DNA of 42,190 bases from Ignavibacteria bacterium (GTDB lineage Bacteria > Bacteroidota > Ignavibacteria > UBA10030 > F1-140-MAGs086), in assembly GCA_016873775.1 (NCBI GenBank), contig VGWC01000015.1:1-42190 (forward strand), read 5' to 3'. Positions within the stretch are counted from its first letter, which is position 1; every line of letters starts with the position of its first letter. The translations under genes were made by a program, and so were the position numbers. The notes below the pieces were generated by a model. It was not told where the DNA came from, did not search any database, and was given only the letters and a program-made list of their open reading frames with translations. Of this stretch, positions 1 through 8,387 are shown one piece after another.

Positions 1-26
1 TAGGGGCAATTCATGAATTGCCCCTA
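1..26. repeat. Perfect 26-bp palindrome at the window edge
   Basis: The sequence TAGGGGCAATTCA is followed directly by its exact reverse complement. The GGGGC...GCCCC type with a short AT centre is a common intergenic repeat shape in environmental genomes. It lies downstream of ispG, which is read on the minus strand, so it could act as a transcription end, but no T-run follows. The repeat may extend beyond the window start. Bases 27-145 hold nothing I recognise. Confidence 0.7.
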
Positions 27-145
27 CAATCGCACTAAATTGACGAGCATTGAAACGGGAATTCTCATTCTGCGAATACAGGCTTGTCCCGCCATTATAT
101 TTTGTTGAAATGTAATTCTATCAAATCCTAACATATTTTTCTGCC

Positions 146-1294
146 TCAATTATTTTCCGGCACAAACTTTTCTACTTCTTCCAAAATCGTTGAAACGATT
201 TCTTCTTCTTTTACTTTCTTTATTACTTCTCCTTTGCGATAGAGAATGGCAACACCTTTTCCCGCCGCGATTCCGATATCTGCTTCGCTTGCTTCGCCGG
301 GACCATTGACAACACAGCCAAGAACTGCAATCTTAATCGGCTTTTTTATTCCCGCAAGTTTTTCTTCGAGTTGCGCCATTATTCCGAACAAATCTACTTC
401 CAATCGCCCGCACGTGGGACAAGCAATGAGTTCAATATTCCGCGATGCAAGTCCGAGCGAGCGTAAAATTTCTTTTCCCACTTCAATTTCTTTTACCGGT
501 TCATCCGTCAGCGAAACACGAATCGTATCGCCAATTCCTTCTGCAAGCAACGTTCCGATTCCGACAGCGGATTTTATCGTTCCGATTTTTGTTGTTCCCG
601 CTTCCGTTACGCCGAGATGAAGCGGAATATCAGTTCGCTGCGCTACAAGGCGATACGCTTCAATCATCAATCGCACGTCTGTGGATTTTACGGAAATGAT
701 GATATCGTGAAAATTATTTTCTTCGCAAATTTCCACATGCCGCATTGCGCTTTCGAACAACGCTTCTGCTGTGGGATAACCGTGCTTTTCCAAAATATCT
801 TCTTCAAGCGAACCGGAATTTACACCAATGCGAATCGGAATATGTTTTGCTTTCGCCGCATCGAGCACTTGTTTGATGCGCTCTTTGCTTCCGATGTTTC
901 CGGGATTGAGCCGCACTTTTGCAACATTTGCTTCGATAGATTTCAACGCAAAAATATGATTGAAATGAATATCCGCAACAATCGGAATGGGCGAGCGTTT
1001 TACAATTTCCGACATTGCATCTGCGGCTTCTTTATCGTTCACTGTTACGCGGATAATATCGCAACCGGCATCCGCAGCATCGCAAATTTGTTTTACGGTC
1101 GCATCAACATCGCTCGTTTTTGTTTTCGTCATTGTCTGCACGGAAATCGGATAATTGCCGCCGACTAAAATTCCGCCGACATTTACAACGCGCGTTTTTC
1201 TGCGAATACCAACTTTGTAATTTTGATGTTGTTCGTTGCCGTTTGATGGTTTTGTTTCTGTTTGAAAATTATTGAGAACAGGAAGTTCGAGCAT
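146..1294 (-). CDS. ispG: 4-hydroxy-3-methylbut-2-enyl diphosphate synthase (IspG/GcpE)
   Basis: Penultimate enzyme of the non-mevalonate (MEP) isoprenoid pathway: reductive ring opening of methylerythritol cyclodiphosphate to HMBPP using a [4Fe-4S] cluster, in the cytoplasm. The 382-residue protein is the short bacterial form without the extra domain of plant and some Bacteroidetes enzymes. Visible signatures are ADIHF (about 108-111), RLNPGNIG (128-135), RIGVNSGSLE (155-164), CPTCGR with Cys292 and Cys295, and GCVVNGPGEA with the third cluster ligand Cys327 and the catalytic Glu334. The first ~25 residues are a low-complexity extension compared with E. coli; no internal Met offers an obviously better start. 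It is the last minus-strand gene before the window edge and is separated from the rhomboid gene by a repeat-filled gap, so it is probably transcribed alone. Confidence 0.97.
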   Translation of the reverse strand: MLELPVLNNFQTETKPSNGNEQHQNYKVGIRRKTRVVNVGGILVGGNYPISVQTMTKTKTSDVDATVKQICDAADAGCDIIRVTVNDKEAADAMSEIVKRSPIPIVADIHFNHIFALKSIEANVAKVRLNPGNIGSKERIKQVLDAAKAKHIPIRIGVNSGSLEEDILEKHGYPTAEALFESAMRHVEICEENNFHDIIISVKSTDVRLMIEAYRLVAQRTDIPLHLGVTEAGTTKIGTIKSAVGIGTLLAEGIGDTIRVSLTDEPVKEIEVGKEILRSLGLASRNIELIACPTCGRLEVDLFGIMAQLEEKLAGIKKPIKIAVLGCVVNGPGEASEADIGIAAGKGVAILYRKGEVIKKVKEEEIVSTILEEVEKFVPENN

Positions 1295-1296
1295 TG

Positions 1297-1395
1297 TTGA
1301 TTTTATATTTTACATTTTACATTGAACATTGCCGCTACGAATGACAAATTACCAATGACTGTTATTTGTCATTCGTAATTAGTCATTAGTTAAAA
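1297..1395. repeat. Heptamer-periodic repeat plus 14-bp inverted repeat
   Basis: The stretch after the ispG start begins with repeats of ATTTTAC / ATTGAAC at a 7-base spacing. It continues with a perfect inverted repeat: TACGAATGACAAAT (1336-1349) and ATTTGTCATTCGTA (1364-1377), followed by degenerate GTCATTAG words. The same kind of 7-base periodicity recurs at 8388-8500 and inside cusA. This resembles the short tandemly repeated (STRR) heptamers known from cyanobacteria, although the words differ. Confidence 0.7.
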
Positions 1396-1419
1396 AAGTT
1401 ATTGTGCTATAATATGTTT

Positions 1420-2322
1420 TCAATTCAGTTTCTTACTCGCATCAAAAAGAATTTTCTTTTCTTCATCCGACAGTTGCGCATAACCGTGCTTTGCGATTTT
1501 ATCAAGAATTGTATCAATTTCTTCTTGATTCACATTCTCTGTTTTGTCCGAAGAATATTCTTCTTTTTCAATATGATACGAAGCGCGGTTATTCTTATAC
1601 CAATCATCTCCATTTCCTCGATGCGAAAATTTATCGGCAATGCGATTAAAGATATTTTCTCCGGGAAACCCGTTGGAATCAAATAGTAAAAAAAGAAATC
1701 CCACGGCCGCGCCGCCAAGATGGGCAAAATGTGCAACACCGTCGCGTGTTCCTGTTACTCCAGCATACAGTTCCAACGCCATATACAATCCGACAAGAAA
1801 CTTTGCGGGCATCGGAAGAAAATACATAAACACGATTCTATCAGGAAACATCATTCCGAACGCAAGTAACACTCCATAGACTGCGCCGCTTGCTCCAACC
1901 GTTGGTCCTACTTCTGTAAATAACGGAGCGACAAAAAGATTACACAATCCTGCTCCAATTCCACACACGAAATAATAATACAGAAATTTCCTTGAACCCA
2001 TTTCGTTTTCCAATTCCATTCCGAACATCCACAGCGCAAACATATTGAAAAATATATGACTGAATCCCGCGTGCATAAACATATACGTGAACAATTGCCA
2101 TATTTGAAATCCGGCTCCCAACGGAAACAAATAAAATATTTCGGCGAGAATATAACGTAACGGAATTTCACCAATAAGAAAATTATCGAGAAATCCCGAA
2201 ACGAAAAATATTGCAACATTTGCAAGGAGCAACATTTTTATGACAGGAGGAAAAAATTGAAATCCGCCGAAGAAACTCGGACGGTAGTAATTATTGCTTC
2301 TTGTTGTGCGATACCACGACAT
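1420..2322 (-). CDS. Rhomboid family intramembrane serine protease
   Basis: A 300-residue inner-membrane protease of the rhomboid (S54) family, which cleaves membrane proteins within the bilayer. The motifs are in order: HIFFN (His89, Asn93) in the second membrane segment, GASGAVYG with nucleophile Ser145, and AHFAHLGG with the catalytic His201, which completes the Ser-His dyad. Six hydrophobic segments span roughly residues 27-215. The last ~85 residues are a soluble, charged tail (rich in Asp/Glu/Lys) that ends in a short helical segment resembling the C-terminal cytoplasmic tails of Bacteroidetes rhomboids. The start ATG at 2322 precedes a polar, Tyr/Arg-rich N-terminus (MSWYRTTRSNNYYRP). 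Substrates cannot be predicted. It lies between the kinase fossil and ispG on the same strand, with gaps too large to prove an operon. Confidence 0.93.
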   Translation of the reverse strand: MSWYRTTRSNNYYRPSFFGGFQFFPPVIKMLLLANVAIFFVSGFLDNFLIGEIPLRYILAEIFYLFPLGAGFQIWQLFTYMFMHAGFSHIFFNMFALWMFGMELENEMGSRKFLYYYFVCGIGAGLCNLFVAPLFTEVGPTVGASGAVYGVLLAFGMMFPDRIVFMYFLPMPAKFLVGLYMALELYAGVTGTRDGVAHFAHLGGAAVGFLFLLFDSNGFPGENIFNRIADKFSHRGNGDDWYKNNRASYHIEKEEYSSDKTENVNQEEIDTILDKIAKHGYAQLSDEEKKILFDASKKLN

Positions 2323-2400
2323 CTATTATTTTCGGTTTTCGGGTTTAGAAATTATACGTATGAATTCGGTGAACAAAATACTGAAATGTTTTTCAATTTT

Positions 2401-2868
2401 TTATTTCGCATCCAAAACTCCCCGCACTTGTTTCAACAATTGATGCACTTCGTACGGTTTTTGAATAAACGCTTTCGCTCCTCGTTTCAATAGTTCGCTC
2501 TTTACGGACGGCTCTACTAATCCGCTTGCAAGCATAACTTTTACATTTGCATTGATTTCTTTCAACTTGTAAAATTCTTCTCCGCCACTGAGTCGCGGTA
2601 ATCCCATATATTTTATCACAAGTTGAATTTCATTATTCTTTTGCCCGTACACTTCAACGGCTTCTTCTCCGTTTCGCGCTTCATACACCGTATATCCAAC
2701 ACTTTCCAACATTGTTTTCACAAAATCACGCAGCAATTCTTCATCTTCGACATCCAAAAGCGTTTCCGTTCCTTTTCCTACTTCACTTTCCACGTCAAAA
2801 AAACCATTGTTATTATGCACCATTTTCTCTATTACGCATAAAAATAAAAAGAGAGAGAGGATACTCAT
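2401..2868 (-). pseudogene. Fossil of a hybrid histidine kinase: kinase end fused to a dead receiver domain
   Basis: The 155 residues are not an ordinary response regulator. Residues 15-34 (NGFFDVESEVGKGT) match the final G2 box of a GHKL-type histidine kinase ATPase domain. They run straight into a CheY-like receiver (35-153) at the shared word KGTE. In intact hybrid kinases about 25-35 residues normally separate the two, so a deletion between short direct repeats is likely. The receiver keeps the acidic pair (Glu41/Asp42), Ser115 and Lys137 (QKPY), but its phosphoacceptor Asp is replaced: the usual 'LVILDM' is LVIKYM with Tyr87. The kinase core, dimerisation helices and sensor are absent; upstream DNA is non-coding. 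I conclude a decayed remnant, though a short protein could still be made. Confidence 0.75.
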
Positions 2869-2960
2869 AAAAATATCTTCAAAACTTAAAAACAGTTAAA
2901 ATATAGGTAAAATAGTCAAACGTGCGACTTCACAGTTTAAAAAGAACGGAAGATTTTTCA
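2869..2960. other. Non-coding start of the 2869-3274 gap
   Basis: The 406-base gap between the kinase fossil and pgk begins with about 90 bases of AT-rich sequence in which I see no gene. The rest of the gap is the hairpin-dense element (2961-3206) and the pgk terminator (3207-3245). A 94-codon plus-strand reading frame crosses the gap, but its translation has no recognisable features and it overlaps the hairpins, so I do not call it. Confidence 0.5.
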
Positions 2961-3206
2961 TTGGCAAAAATTTTTGGGAGAGGAAAAATTTTCTTCATAC
3001 ATTTTGCCAGCGATTATTGTTCAGCTTTTCATACAGGCGAAGGAACGTACCTGAGGGTAATGTGGAACAACGTAAAGAGGATATCGCATTACTCTGCCGC
3101 AGTGAAAATTTCACTGCCGCTTTTAACTCTTAGAACCGGGCGAGAGTGTAACGTTCTACCCGGGGAAATTGGATGTGATTTCACATTACTAATTTTCTTG
3201 CTATAA
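2961..3206. ncRNA. Candidate structured RNA or folded DNA element (series of hairpins)
   Basis: Five successive inverted repeats occur in about 235 bases. They are TGGCAAAA (2962-2969) with TTTTGCCA (3002-3009); AGGGTAATG (3054-3062) with CATTACTCT (3087-3095, one G-U); GCAGTGAA (3099-3106) with TTCACTGC (3110-3117), loop AAT; CCGGG (3136-3140) with CCCGG (3159-3163); and ATGTGA (3173-3178) with TCACAT (3181-3186), flanked by AAATT (3166-3170) and AATTT (3191-3195). A 14-bp terminator-like hairpin follows at once. I do not recognise RNase P RNA, tmRNA, SRP RNA or a known riboswitch in either orientation. The series could be a non-coding RNA, a leader, or the folded end of a mobile element. 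The strand is undecided. Confidence 0.4.
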
Positions 3207-3245
3207 ACAATGGCTGTCGTTTAATAAGTTTACGACAGCCATTGT
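3207..3245 (-). terminator. Probable rho-independent terminator of pgk
   Basis: A perfect 14-bp stem (ACAATGGCTGTCGT at 3207-3220 and its reverse complement at 3232-3245) closes an 11-base loop. It lies 30 bases past the pgk stop codon. On the minus strand it is followed by TTTATAG, only a weak T-run, so termination may be partial. A small AAACCTT-G-AAGGTTT palindrome sits between it and the stop. Confidence 0.65.
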
Positions 3246-3274
3246 GTTATACAAACCTTGAAGGTTTATTTTTT

Positions 3275-4468
3275 TTACTTCTCTGTTAACGCCGCAATTC
3301 CCGGAAGAATTTTTCCTTCGAGAAATTCTAACGAAGCGCCACCACCGGTAGAAACGTGCGTAACTTCTTTTTCCAATCCTGCTTTTGCAATTGCCGAAGC
3401 AGAATCGCCGCCGCCGATTATTGTTACCGCGCCGTTCTTTGTTGCTGATGCCAATGCTTTCGCTATTTCCATTGTTCCTTTTGCGAAACGCTCCATTTCA
3501 AAAACTCCCATCGGTCCGTTCCACACAATAGTTTTTGCAGAAAGAACTTCTTTCGAAAATGTTTTTATTGTTTCATCGCCAATATCGAGACCGAGCCAAT
3601 CGTTTTCTATTTGGGAAATGGAAACTGTTTTTGCAGTTGCATTCGCATCCATTTTATCGGCAATAACAACATCCGTCGGCAAAAGGAGTTTTACGTTTTT
3701 CTCTTTTGCTTTTGCAAGAATTGATTTCGCGAGTTCGAGTTTATCATCTTCGACAAGCGATTTGCCAATATTGAATCCTTGCGCTTTGTAAAATGTAAAA
3801 ATCATTGCGCCGCCAACGAGAATACAATCAACTTTGCTCATCAAATTTTCCAGAACATCAATCTTCCCGGAAATTTTTGCTCCGCCAAGAATTGCAACGA
3901 ACGGACGCTTTGGATTTGCCGTTGCTTCTCCGAGATAGTTGAGTTCTTTCTCGATAAGAAATCCTGCGACGCACGGCGAAAGAAAATGCGTAACTCCTTC
4001 CGTTGATGCGTGCGCGCGATGTGCTGTTCCGAATGCATCATTCACAAATACTTCACCAAGTGATGCAAGTTTTTTTGCAAACTCTGGGTCATTTTTTTCT
4101 TCCTCTTTGTGAAAGCGAAGATTTTCTAACAGTAAACATTCGCCGTTTTTCAAATTCATTGCGGCGTTCGTAACTTCATCACCAATGCAATCGGAAACAA
4201 ACTTCACTTCCATTCCCAAAAGAGAAGAAAGTTTTGCAACAACCGGTTTGAGAGAAAATTCCGGCGTTACGCCTTTCGGTCTTCCGAGATGCGAACACAA
4301 AATAAGTTTTCCGCCATCATTGAGAATTTTTGTAATGGAAGGAAGCGATTCACGAATGCGAGTTTCGTCTTCGACGTTTTGCGATTTATCGAGCGGAACG
4401 TTAAAATCCACGCGCATCAAAGCGCGTTTGTTTGTCAATGAAATATCATTCAGTGTAAGTTTTGCCAT
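3275..4468 (-). CDS. pgk: Phosphoglycerate kinase
   Basis: Glycolytic/gluconeogenic enzyme that transfers phosphate between 1,3-bisphosphoglycerate and ADP in the cytoplasm. At 397 residues it has the usual bacterial length. Clear family signatures are the N-terminal [10 protein letters not shown] (17-26) that binds 3-phosphoglycerate, SHLGRPKG (58-65), [14 protein letters not shown] (142-155), the hinge [11 protein letters not shown] (193-203), and the C-terminal nucleotide-binding [11 protein letters not shown] and [14 protein letters not shown] segments. The ATG at 4468 gives the standard start MAKLTLNDI. It stands alone: the next minus-strand gene upstream (cusA) ends about 600 bases away, and a hairpin terminator follows the stop. 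Confidence 0.98.
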   Translation of the reverse strand: MAKLTLNDISLTNKRALMRVDFNVPLDKSQNVEDETRIRESLPSITKILNDGGKLILCSHLGRPKGVTPEFSLKPVVAKLSSLLGMEVKFVSDCIGDEVTNAAMNLKNGECLLLENLRFHKEEEKNDPEFAKKLASLGEVFVNDAFGTAHRAHASTEGVTHFLSPCVAGFLIEKELNYLGEATANPKRPFVAILGGAKISGKIDVLENLMSKVDCILVGGAMIFTFYKAQGFNIGKSLVEDDKLELAKSILAKAKEKNVKLLLPTDVVIADKMDANATAKTVSISQIENDWLGLDIGDETIKTFSKEVLSAKTIVWNGPMGVFEMERFAKGTMEIAKALASATKNGAVTIIGGGDSASAIAKAGLEKEVTHVSTGGGASLEFLEGKILPGIAALTEK

Positions 4469-4541
4469 AAAATAAATCCTTAAAAATTTTAGTTGCTGTT
4501 GAATTGTTATGTAGAAAAAAAATTGCGGAAAAATTTAAGAA

Positions 4542-4679
4542 TTAAAACACTCGTTTCAAAGATTGATATTCTTCTTTTCTAAATTCGATATAACAATCGT
4601 CAGGAAATCTTCCGTTGGTTCGCTTCTCTGCATTCGTTGCAGTTAATTTCTTAAACGCCGAGCAGAAGCAAAAAAGATA
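4542..4679 (-). pseudogene. Possible ORF6N-domain remnant
   Basis: A 45-codon open stretch without a start codon is bounded by stops on both sides. Its translation ends in NAEKRTNGRFPDD, then CYIEFRKEEYQSLKRVF. The pattern 'N-x-RFPxD-x-xF-x-L-x-x-EEy-x-x-L' is typical of the ORF6N domain, a DNA-binding module common in Bacteroidetes accessory genes and phages, where it reads like AVKRNxxRFPEDFMFQLTxEE. The N-terminal part of the domain is missing. The match is short, so this is a tentative call from memory of the family. Confidence 0.3.
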
Positions 4680-4816
4680 TCACCAAAAGTTTTGTAAATT
4701 TAATCCGAAAAAATTGAACGAATGAGAAAGCGCAAAACAAATTTCCGAGAACAGAATGTATATTGATGCAAAAGAATCATTTGATTTAGTTCAACAATAT
4801 TTTAAAGGTTTCACCT

Positions 4817-4927
4817 ATGACAAACCATAAAAAATTAGACGATGTTGATGTTGTTTTTCTCGATAAACCGTGGACAGAAAAAGAGAAAAAAGAATTCAGC
4901 GAGTTTCTGAAGAACCGAAAGAAATGA
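4817..4927 (+). CDS. Very small hypothetical protein (36 aa)
   Basis: The frame from ATG 4817 encodes a charged 36-residue peptide beginning MTNHKKLDDVDVVFLDKPWT and ending in a Lys/Glu-rich helix. An AAAGG box lies 8 bases upstream, better than most starts in this window. Its stop overlaps an ATG (ATGA) that opens a second, 16-codon frame (4924-4974). The acidic-then-helical design is seen in small antitoxin-like and accessory proteins, but no partner gene is present. It may be the surviving half of a decayed pair. I cannot assign a function. Confidence 0.35.
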   Translation: MTNHKKLDDVDVVFLDKPWTEKEKKEFSEFLKNRKK

Positions 4928-4974
4928 GAAGAACATCCACCGTTACCAAACGAACAGAAAAGCAATACGCGTAA

Positions 4975-5024
4975 TGTTCCTTTGCGTTACTTTGCGAAAA
5001 ACTTTGTGTGCTTTGCGGTTATAT
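4975..5024. repeat. CTTTGCG-word repeat between decayed locus and cusA
   Basis: Four CTTTGCG/CTTTGTG words spaced along 50 bases. These are the reverse-complement words of the CGCAAAG repeats at 24048, 40967 and 41792, so it probably belongs to the same broad family. Confidence 0.5.
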
Positions 5025-5075
5025 AATATCAAGTTGAAAATTATCAAAGGATATTTTTTATCAATATTCCCTCCC

Positions 5076-8000
5076 TCACTTCATCCACCCCGCCATTTTT
5101 GATTTGGTAAGTTTTCCTTTTTTCAGCGCATGCATTTTCATATAGTGAAATAAAACGGGCGTAACTACAAGCACGTGAATCGTTGACGTTACCAATCCGC
5201 CAATCATCGGTGCGGCGAGTGGCTGCATTACGTCTGCGCCAACTCCGCTGCTCCACATTATCGGAAGAAGTCCAATCAAACTCGTTCCCACCGTCATAAT
5301 TTTCGGACGCAATCGCAACACCGAACCTTCAATCGTTGCTTCGGTAATATCCCGCTCGGTAATTTTTTCTCGCTCGCCTTTTTCGTACGCGTGAAGTTTT
5401 CTATCGAGCGCTTCGTGTAAATAGACAACCATTACCAAACCGGTTTCCACTGCGAGACCATAGAGCGCAATGAATCCCACCCACACAGCAACAGAAAAAT
5501 TATATCCCAAAAAATAAATGAGATACACGCCGCCAATGAGCGCAAACGGAACGGAAAGCATTACGACAAATGCTTCGGTAAATTCTTTTGTTACAAAATA
5601 CAACATCAGAAAAATTATGAAGAACACGATTGGCATCACCATTTGCATTCGTTCTTTCGCGCGAATTTGATTTTCCCACTGTCCGCTCCACGCAACATAA
5701 TAACCGGCGGGAAGTTTAAGTTGTGCATCGAGTTTTTCTTTTGCTTCAGTTACAAAACTTCCCATATCTCGTCCGCGCACATTGAGAAAAACGATGGAAC
5801 GCAACAAACTATTTTCACTCGAAATCATCGGCGGACCGGAAACTTGTTTTATATCGGCGAGCATTGAAAGAGGAATGAATGTGAATTTTACATTTGACAT
5901 TTTAGATTTTACATTGCTCACATCAGATGATTGGTTGTTGCCGATTGACATTGAATTCATTGACGATTGACTACTGACTACTGGCTTCTGACTACTTTCT
6001 TCTTCATTCATCATTGCCGGAACAGGAATCAAAATTCTTTTCAACGCTTCAACATTATCACGAAAATCTTTTGCGAAGCGAACGCGAATCGGAAATCGTC
6101 TTCGTCCTTCGACTGTTGTAGAAATATTTTCTCCGCCTATTGCTGTTTCGATTACATTTAATACATCGCCGACATTGATTCCATATCGCGCAACTTTTTC
6201 CGGTTGAACATTGATATCGAGAAACTCTCCGCCGATTGTTCGTTCCGCATACAAATCCGCCGCGCCGGGAATAGTTTTCAGTATTTTTTCCGATTCAATT
6301 GCAAGTCGTTCAAGTGTATCGAGATTGTCGCCAAAAACTTTCACGCCCAAATCCGTTCGCACTCCCGTTGAAAGCATATTGATACGATTTATTATCGGTT
6401 GTGTCCATCCGTTACGCACACCGGGAATTTGTAACTTCGCATCGAGTTCGCTTATCAATTTATCTTTCGTCATTCCTTCGCGCCACTTCTCTTTCGGTTT
6501 TAAAAGAATGATGGATTCAATCATACTAATCGGCGCGTTATCCGTTGCTGTTTCTGCGCGTCCGACTTTTCCCAGCACTTGTTCCACTTCGGGAAAATCG
6601 GAAATAATTTTGTCTTGCACTTGCAAAATTCTTTTCGCTTCGGTAATCGAAACATTTGGCAATGTGACCGGCATAAAAAGCAAACTTCCTTCATCGAGTG
6701 GCGGCATAAATTCACTTCCGATGTTCATCATCATTGGAATAGTAATAAGAAGCGCAATGACATTGAGCGCAATCGTTGTTTTCTTCCATTTCAAAACCCA
6801 ATGAATAATCGGCGCGTAGAGCCAATTCAAAAATTTGGTAATCGGGTTTCTATGTTCGCTTCTGAATTTTCCACGCGTCAACATTGTCATCAACATCGGC
6901 ACAAGTGTAATGGCAATGATGGCAGAACCGGCAAGCACAAATGTTTTCGTGAATGCAAGCGGACGAAAAAGTTTTCCTTCCTGTCCTTCGAGCAAGAAAA
7001 CGGGAAGAAATGAAACTACCATAATCGCAACCGAAAAGAAAATTGCGGGACCAACTTGTTTTGCAGATAGAATAGAAATTTCGATGTACTCTTCTTTTGT
7101 CAGTGTTCCTTTTTCTTCCTGCGCGCGAGCAACATTGCGATACGCATTTTCTACCAGCACAATCGAAGAATCAACAATTACACCAATCGCAATTGCAATT
7201 CCCCCGAGCGACATAATGTTGGAAGTGATGCCGAACTCTTTCATAAAAATAAACGCAACGAGAACAGCAACGGGAATTTCGATAATGACGCGCAACACGC
7301 TTCGGGCGTGAAGAAGAAAAATCAGCACCATCAAACTTACAACGATTGCTTCTTCTACAAGCGCATCCTCCAACGTTTTTATGGAATGGTCAATGAGTTC
7401 CGAACGGTCATAAGCGGTTTTTATTGTTACGCCTTTCGGCAAACCTTTTTCAATTTCCTTTATTTTTTCTTTCACACGGACGATAACATCTTTTGCGTTT
7501 TCTTCGTAGCGCATTACTATAATTCCACCCACTACTTCACCTTCACCGTTTTTATCGAGCAAACCGAGACGCAAATCATTTCCCAGTTGAACTGTCGCAA
7601 CATTTTTTATGTAAATCGGAACGCCGTTGTTTCCCGTTCCAACAGCAATGTTTTCAATATCCGAAATGGATTTCACATAACCTTCGCCGCGCACATACAA
7701 TTGAATATTATTTTGTTCGATAATTTTTCCACCGACCTCACGATTGGTATTTTTTATTGCATCAACGAGCGTCATATAACTCATATCGTACGCGGCAAGT
7801 TTATTCGGGTCAATATCAATTTGATATTGTTTGACAAATCCTCCAACGCTCGCAACTTCCGCTACTCCTTTTACAGAATTAAGTTGATAGCGAATGTACC
7901 AATCTTGAATTGCGCGAAGTTCTGCTAAATCATGTTTGCTGCTTTCCACCGTGTACCAAAACACGTGACCAACTCCTGTTCCGTCGGGACCGAGTGTTGG

Positions 8001-8378
8001 AACAACTCCCGCAGGAAGAAATGATGAAGCATAATTGAGTTTTTCGAGCACACGACTTCGCGCCCAATAAATATCAGCGTTGTCTTCAAATATCACGAAC
8101 ACAAACGACATTCCGAACATCGATTGCGCGCGCACATCTTTTACTTTCGGAAGTCCTTGCAAGTTTGTTACGAGCGGATACGTGATTTGGTCTTCGATAA
8201 TTTTCGGCGAGCGTCCCATCCACTGCGTGAACACGATGACTTGATTGTCGGACAAATCGGGAATTGCATCAACGGGCGTATGTTTTAACGACCAAATTCC
8301 CCAGCCGATGATTATAGCGTACGCAAGAATGATGATGAATTTGTTGCGCGCGGAGTAGTCAATTATTTTTTCTATCAT
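5076..8378 (-). CDS. cusA: Cu(I)/Ag(I) efflux RND pump, inner-membrane subunit CusA
   Basis: Proton-driven heavy-metal RND transporter (CusA/CzcA family) that pumps metal ions through the CusB-CusC channel. The 1100 residues start with MIEKIIDYSARNKFIIILAY and show the TM-periplasmic-TM layout twice, with VDSSIVLVENAYRN in the proton-relay helix. The three methionines of the E. coli CusA metal site (573, 623, 672) are all conserved in matching context: LLFMPVTLP (Met569), PISMIESII (Met619), RINMLSTGV (Met668). That favours Cu(I)/Ag(I) over Zn/Co/Ni. Oddity: about 40 residues at ~793-833, Ser/Asn/Gln-rich, are extra between LIPVPA and FIPLSMLADI and are encoded by heptamer-repeat DNA. It is the last gene of the operon cusC-cusB-YtkA-like-cusA. 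Confidence 0.95.
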   Translation of the reverse strand: MIEKIIDYSARNKFIIILAYAIIIGWGIWSLKHTPVDAIPDLSDNQVIVFTQWMGRSPKIIEDQITYPLVTNLQGLPKVKDVRAQSMFGMSFVFVIFEDNADIYWARSRVLEKLNYASSFLPAGVVPTLGPDGTGVGHVFWYTVESSKHDLAELRAIQDWYIRYQLNSVKGVAEVASVGGFVKQYQIDIDPNKLAAYDMSYMTLVDAIKNTNREVGGKIIEQNNIQLYVRGEGYVKSISDIENIAVGTGNNGVPIYIKNVATVQLGNDLRLGLLDKNGEGEVVGGIIVMRYEENAKDVIVRVKEKIKEIEKGLPKGVTIKTAYDRSELIDHSIKTLEDALVEEAIVVSLMVLIFLLHARSVLRVIIEIPVAVLVAFIFMKEFGITSNIMSLGGIAIAIGVIVDSSIVLVENAYRNVARAQEEKGTLTKEEYIEISILSAKQVGPAIFFSVAIMVVSFLPVFLLEGQEGKLFRPLAFTKTFVLAGSAIIAITLVPMLMTMLTRGKFRSEHRNPITKFLNWLYAPIIHWVLKWKKTTIALNVIALLITIPMMMNIGSEFMPPLDEGSLLFMPVTLPNVSITEAKRILQVQDKIISDFPEVEQVLGKVGRAETATDNAPISMIESIILLKPKEKWREGMTKDKLISELDAKLQIPGVRNGWTQPIINRINMLSTGVRTDLGVKVFGDNLDTLERLAIESEKILKTIPGAADLYAERTIGGEFLDINVQPEKVARYGINVGDVLNVIETAIGGENISTTVEGRRRFPIRVRFAKDFRDNVEALKRILIPVPAMMNEEESSQKPVVSSQSSMNSMSIGNNQSSDVSNVKSKMSNVKFTFIPLSMLADIKQVSGPPMISSENSLLRSIVFLNVRGRDMGSFVTEAKEKLDAQLKLPAGYYVAWSGQWENQIRAKERMQMVMPIVFFIIFLMLYFVTKEFTEAFVVMLSVPFALIGGVYLIYFLGYNFSVAVWVGFIALYGLAVETGLVMVVYLHEALDRKLHAYEKGEREKITERDITEATIEGSVLRLRPKIMTVGTSLIGLLPIMWSSGVGADVMQPLAAPMIGGLVTSTIHVLVVTPVLFHYMKMHALKKGKLTKSKMAGWMK
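5881..6000. repeat. In-frame heptamer-repeat block inside cusA
   Basis: On the minus strand this block contains AGTAGTC/AGAAGCC/AGTAGTC/AGTAGTC/AATCGTC units at a 7-base period, then AATGTAAAATCTAAAATG-type words. The same style of DNA fills intergenic gaps here (1297-1395, 8388-8500). It encodes a low-complexity Ser/Asn/Gln/Val stretch absent from E. coli CusA at the matching point, and the reading frame stays open on both sides. Confidence 0.8.
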
Positions 8379-8387
8379 AAGTGAATT

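Larger units (their letters stand above)
4469..5075. other. 607-base gap with gene remnants
   Basis: No full-sized gene fits between cusA and pgk. The gap holds a short open stretch on the minus strand that resembles the end of an ORF6N-domain protein (4542-4679), one 36-codon ORF with a plausible ribosome site (4817-4927), an overlapping 16-codon ORF (4924-4974) and a CTTTGCG-type repeat (4975-5024). It looks like a place where a small mobile or phage-like locus has decayed. Confidence 0.5.

Noticed and set aside
2922-3206. 94-codon plus-strand reading frame across the hairpin-rich gap
   Set aside because: The translation shows no domain or signal peptide, and it runs through a series of inverted repeats; no ribosome site.
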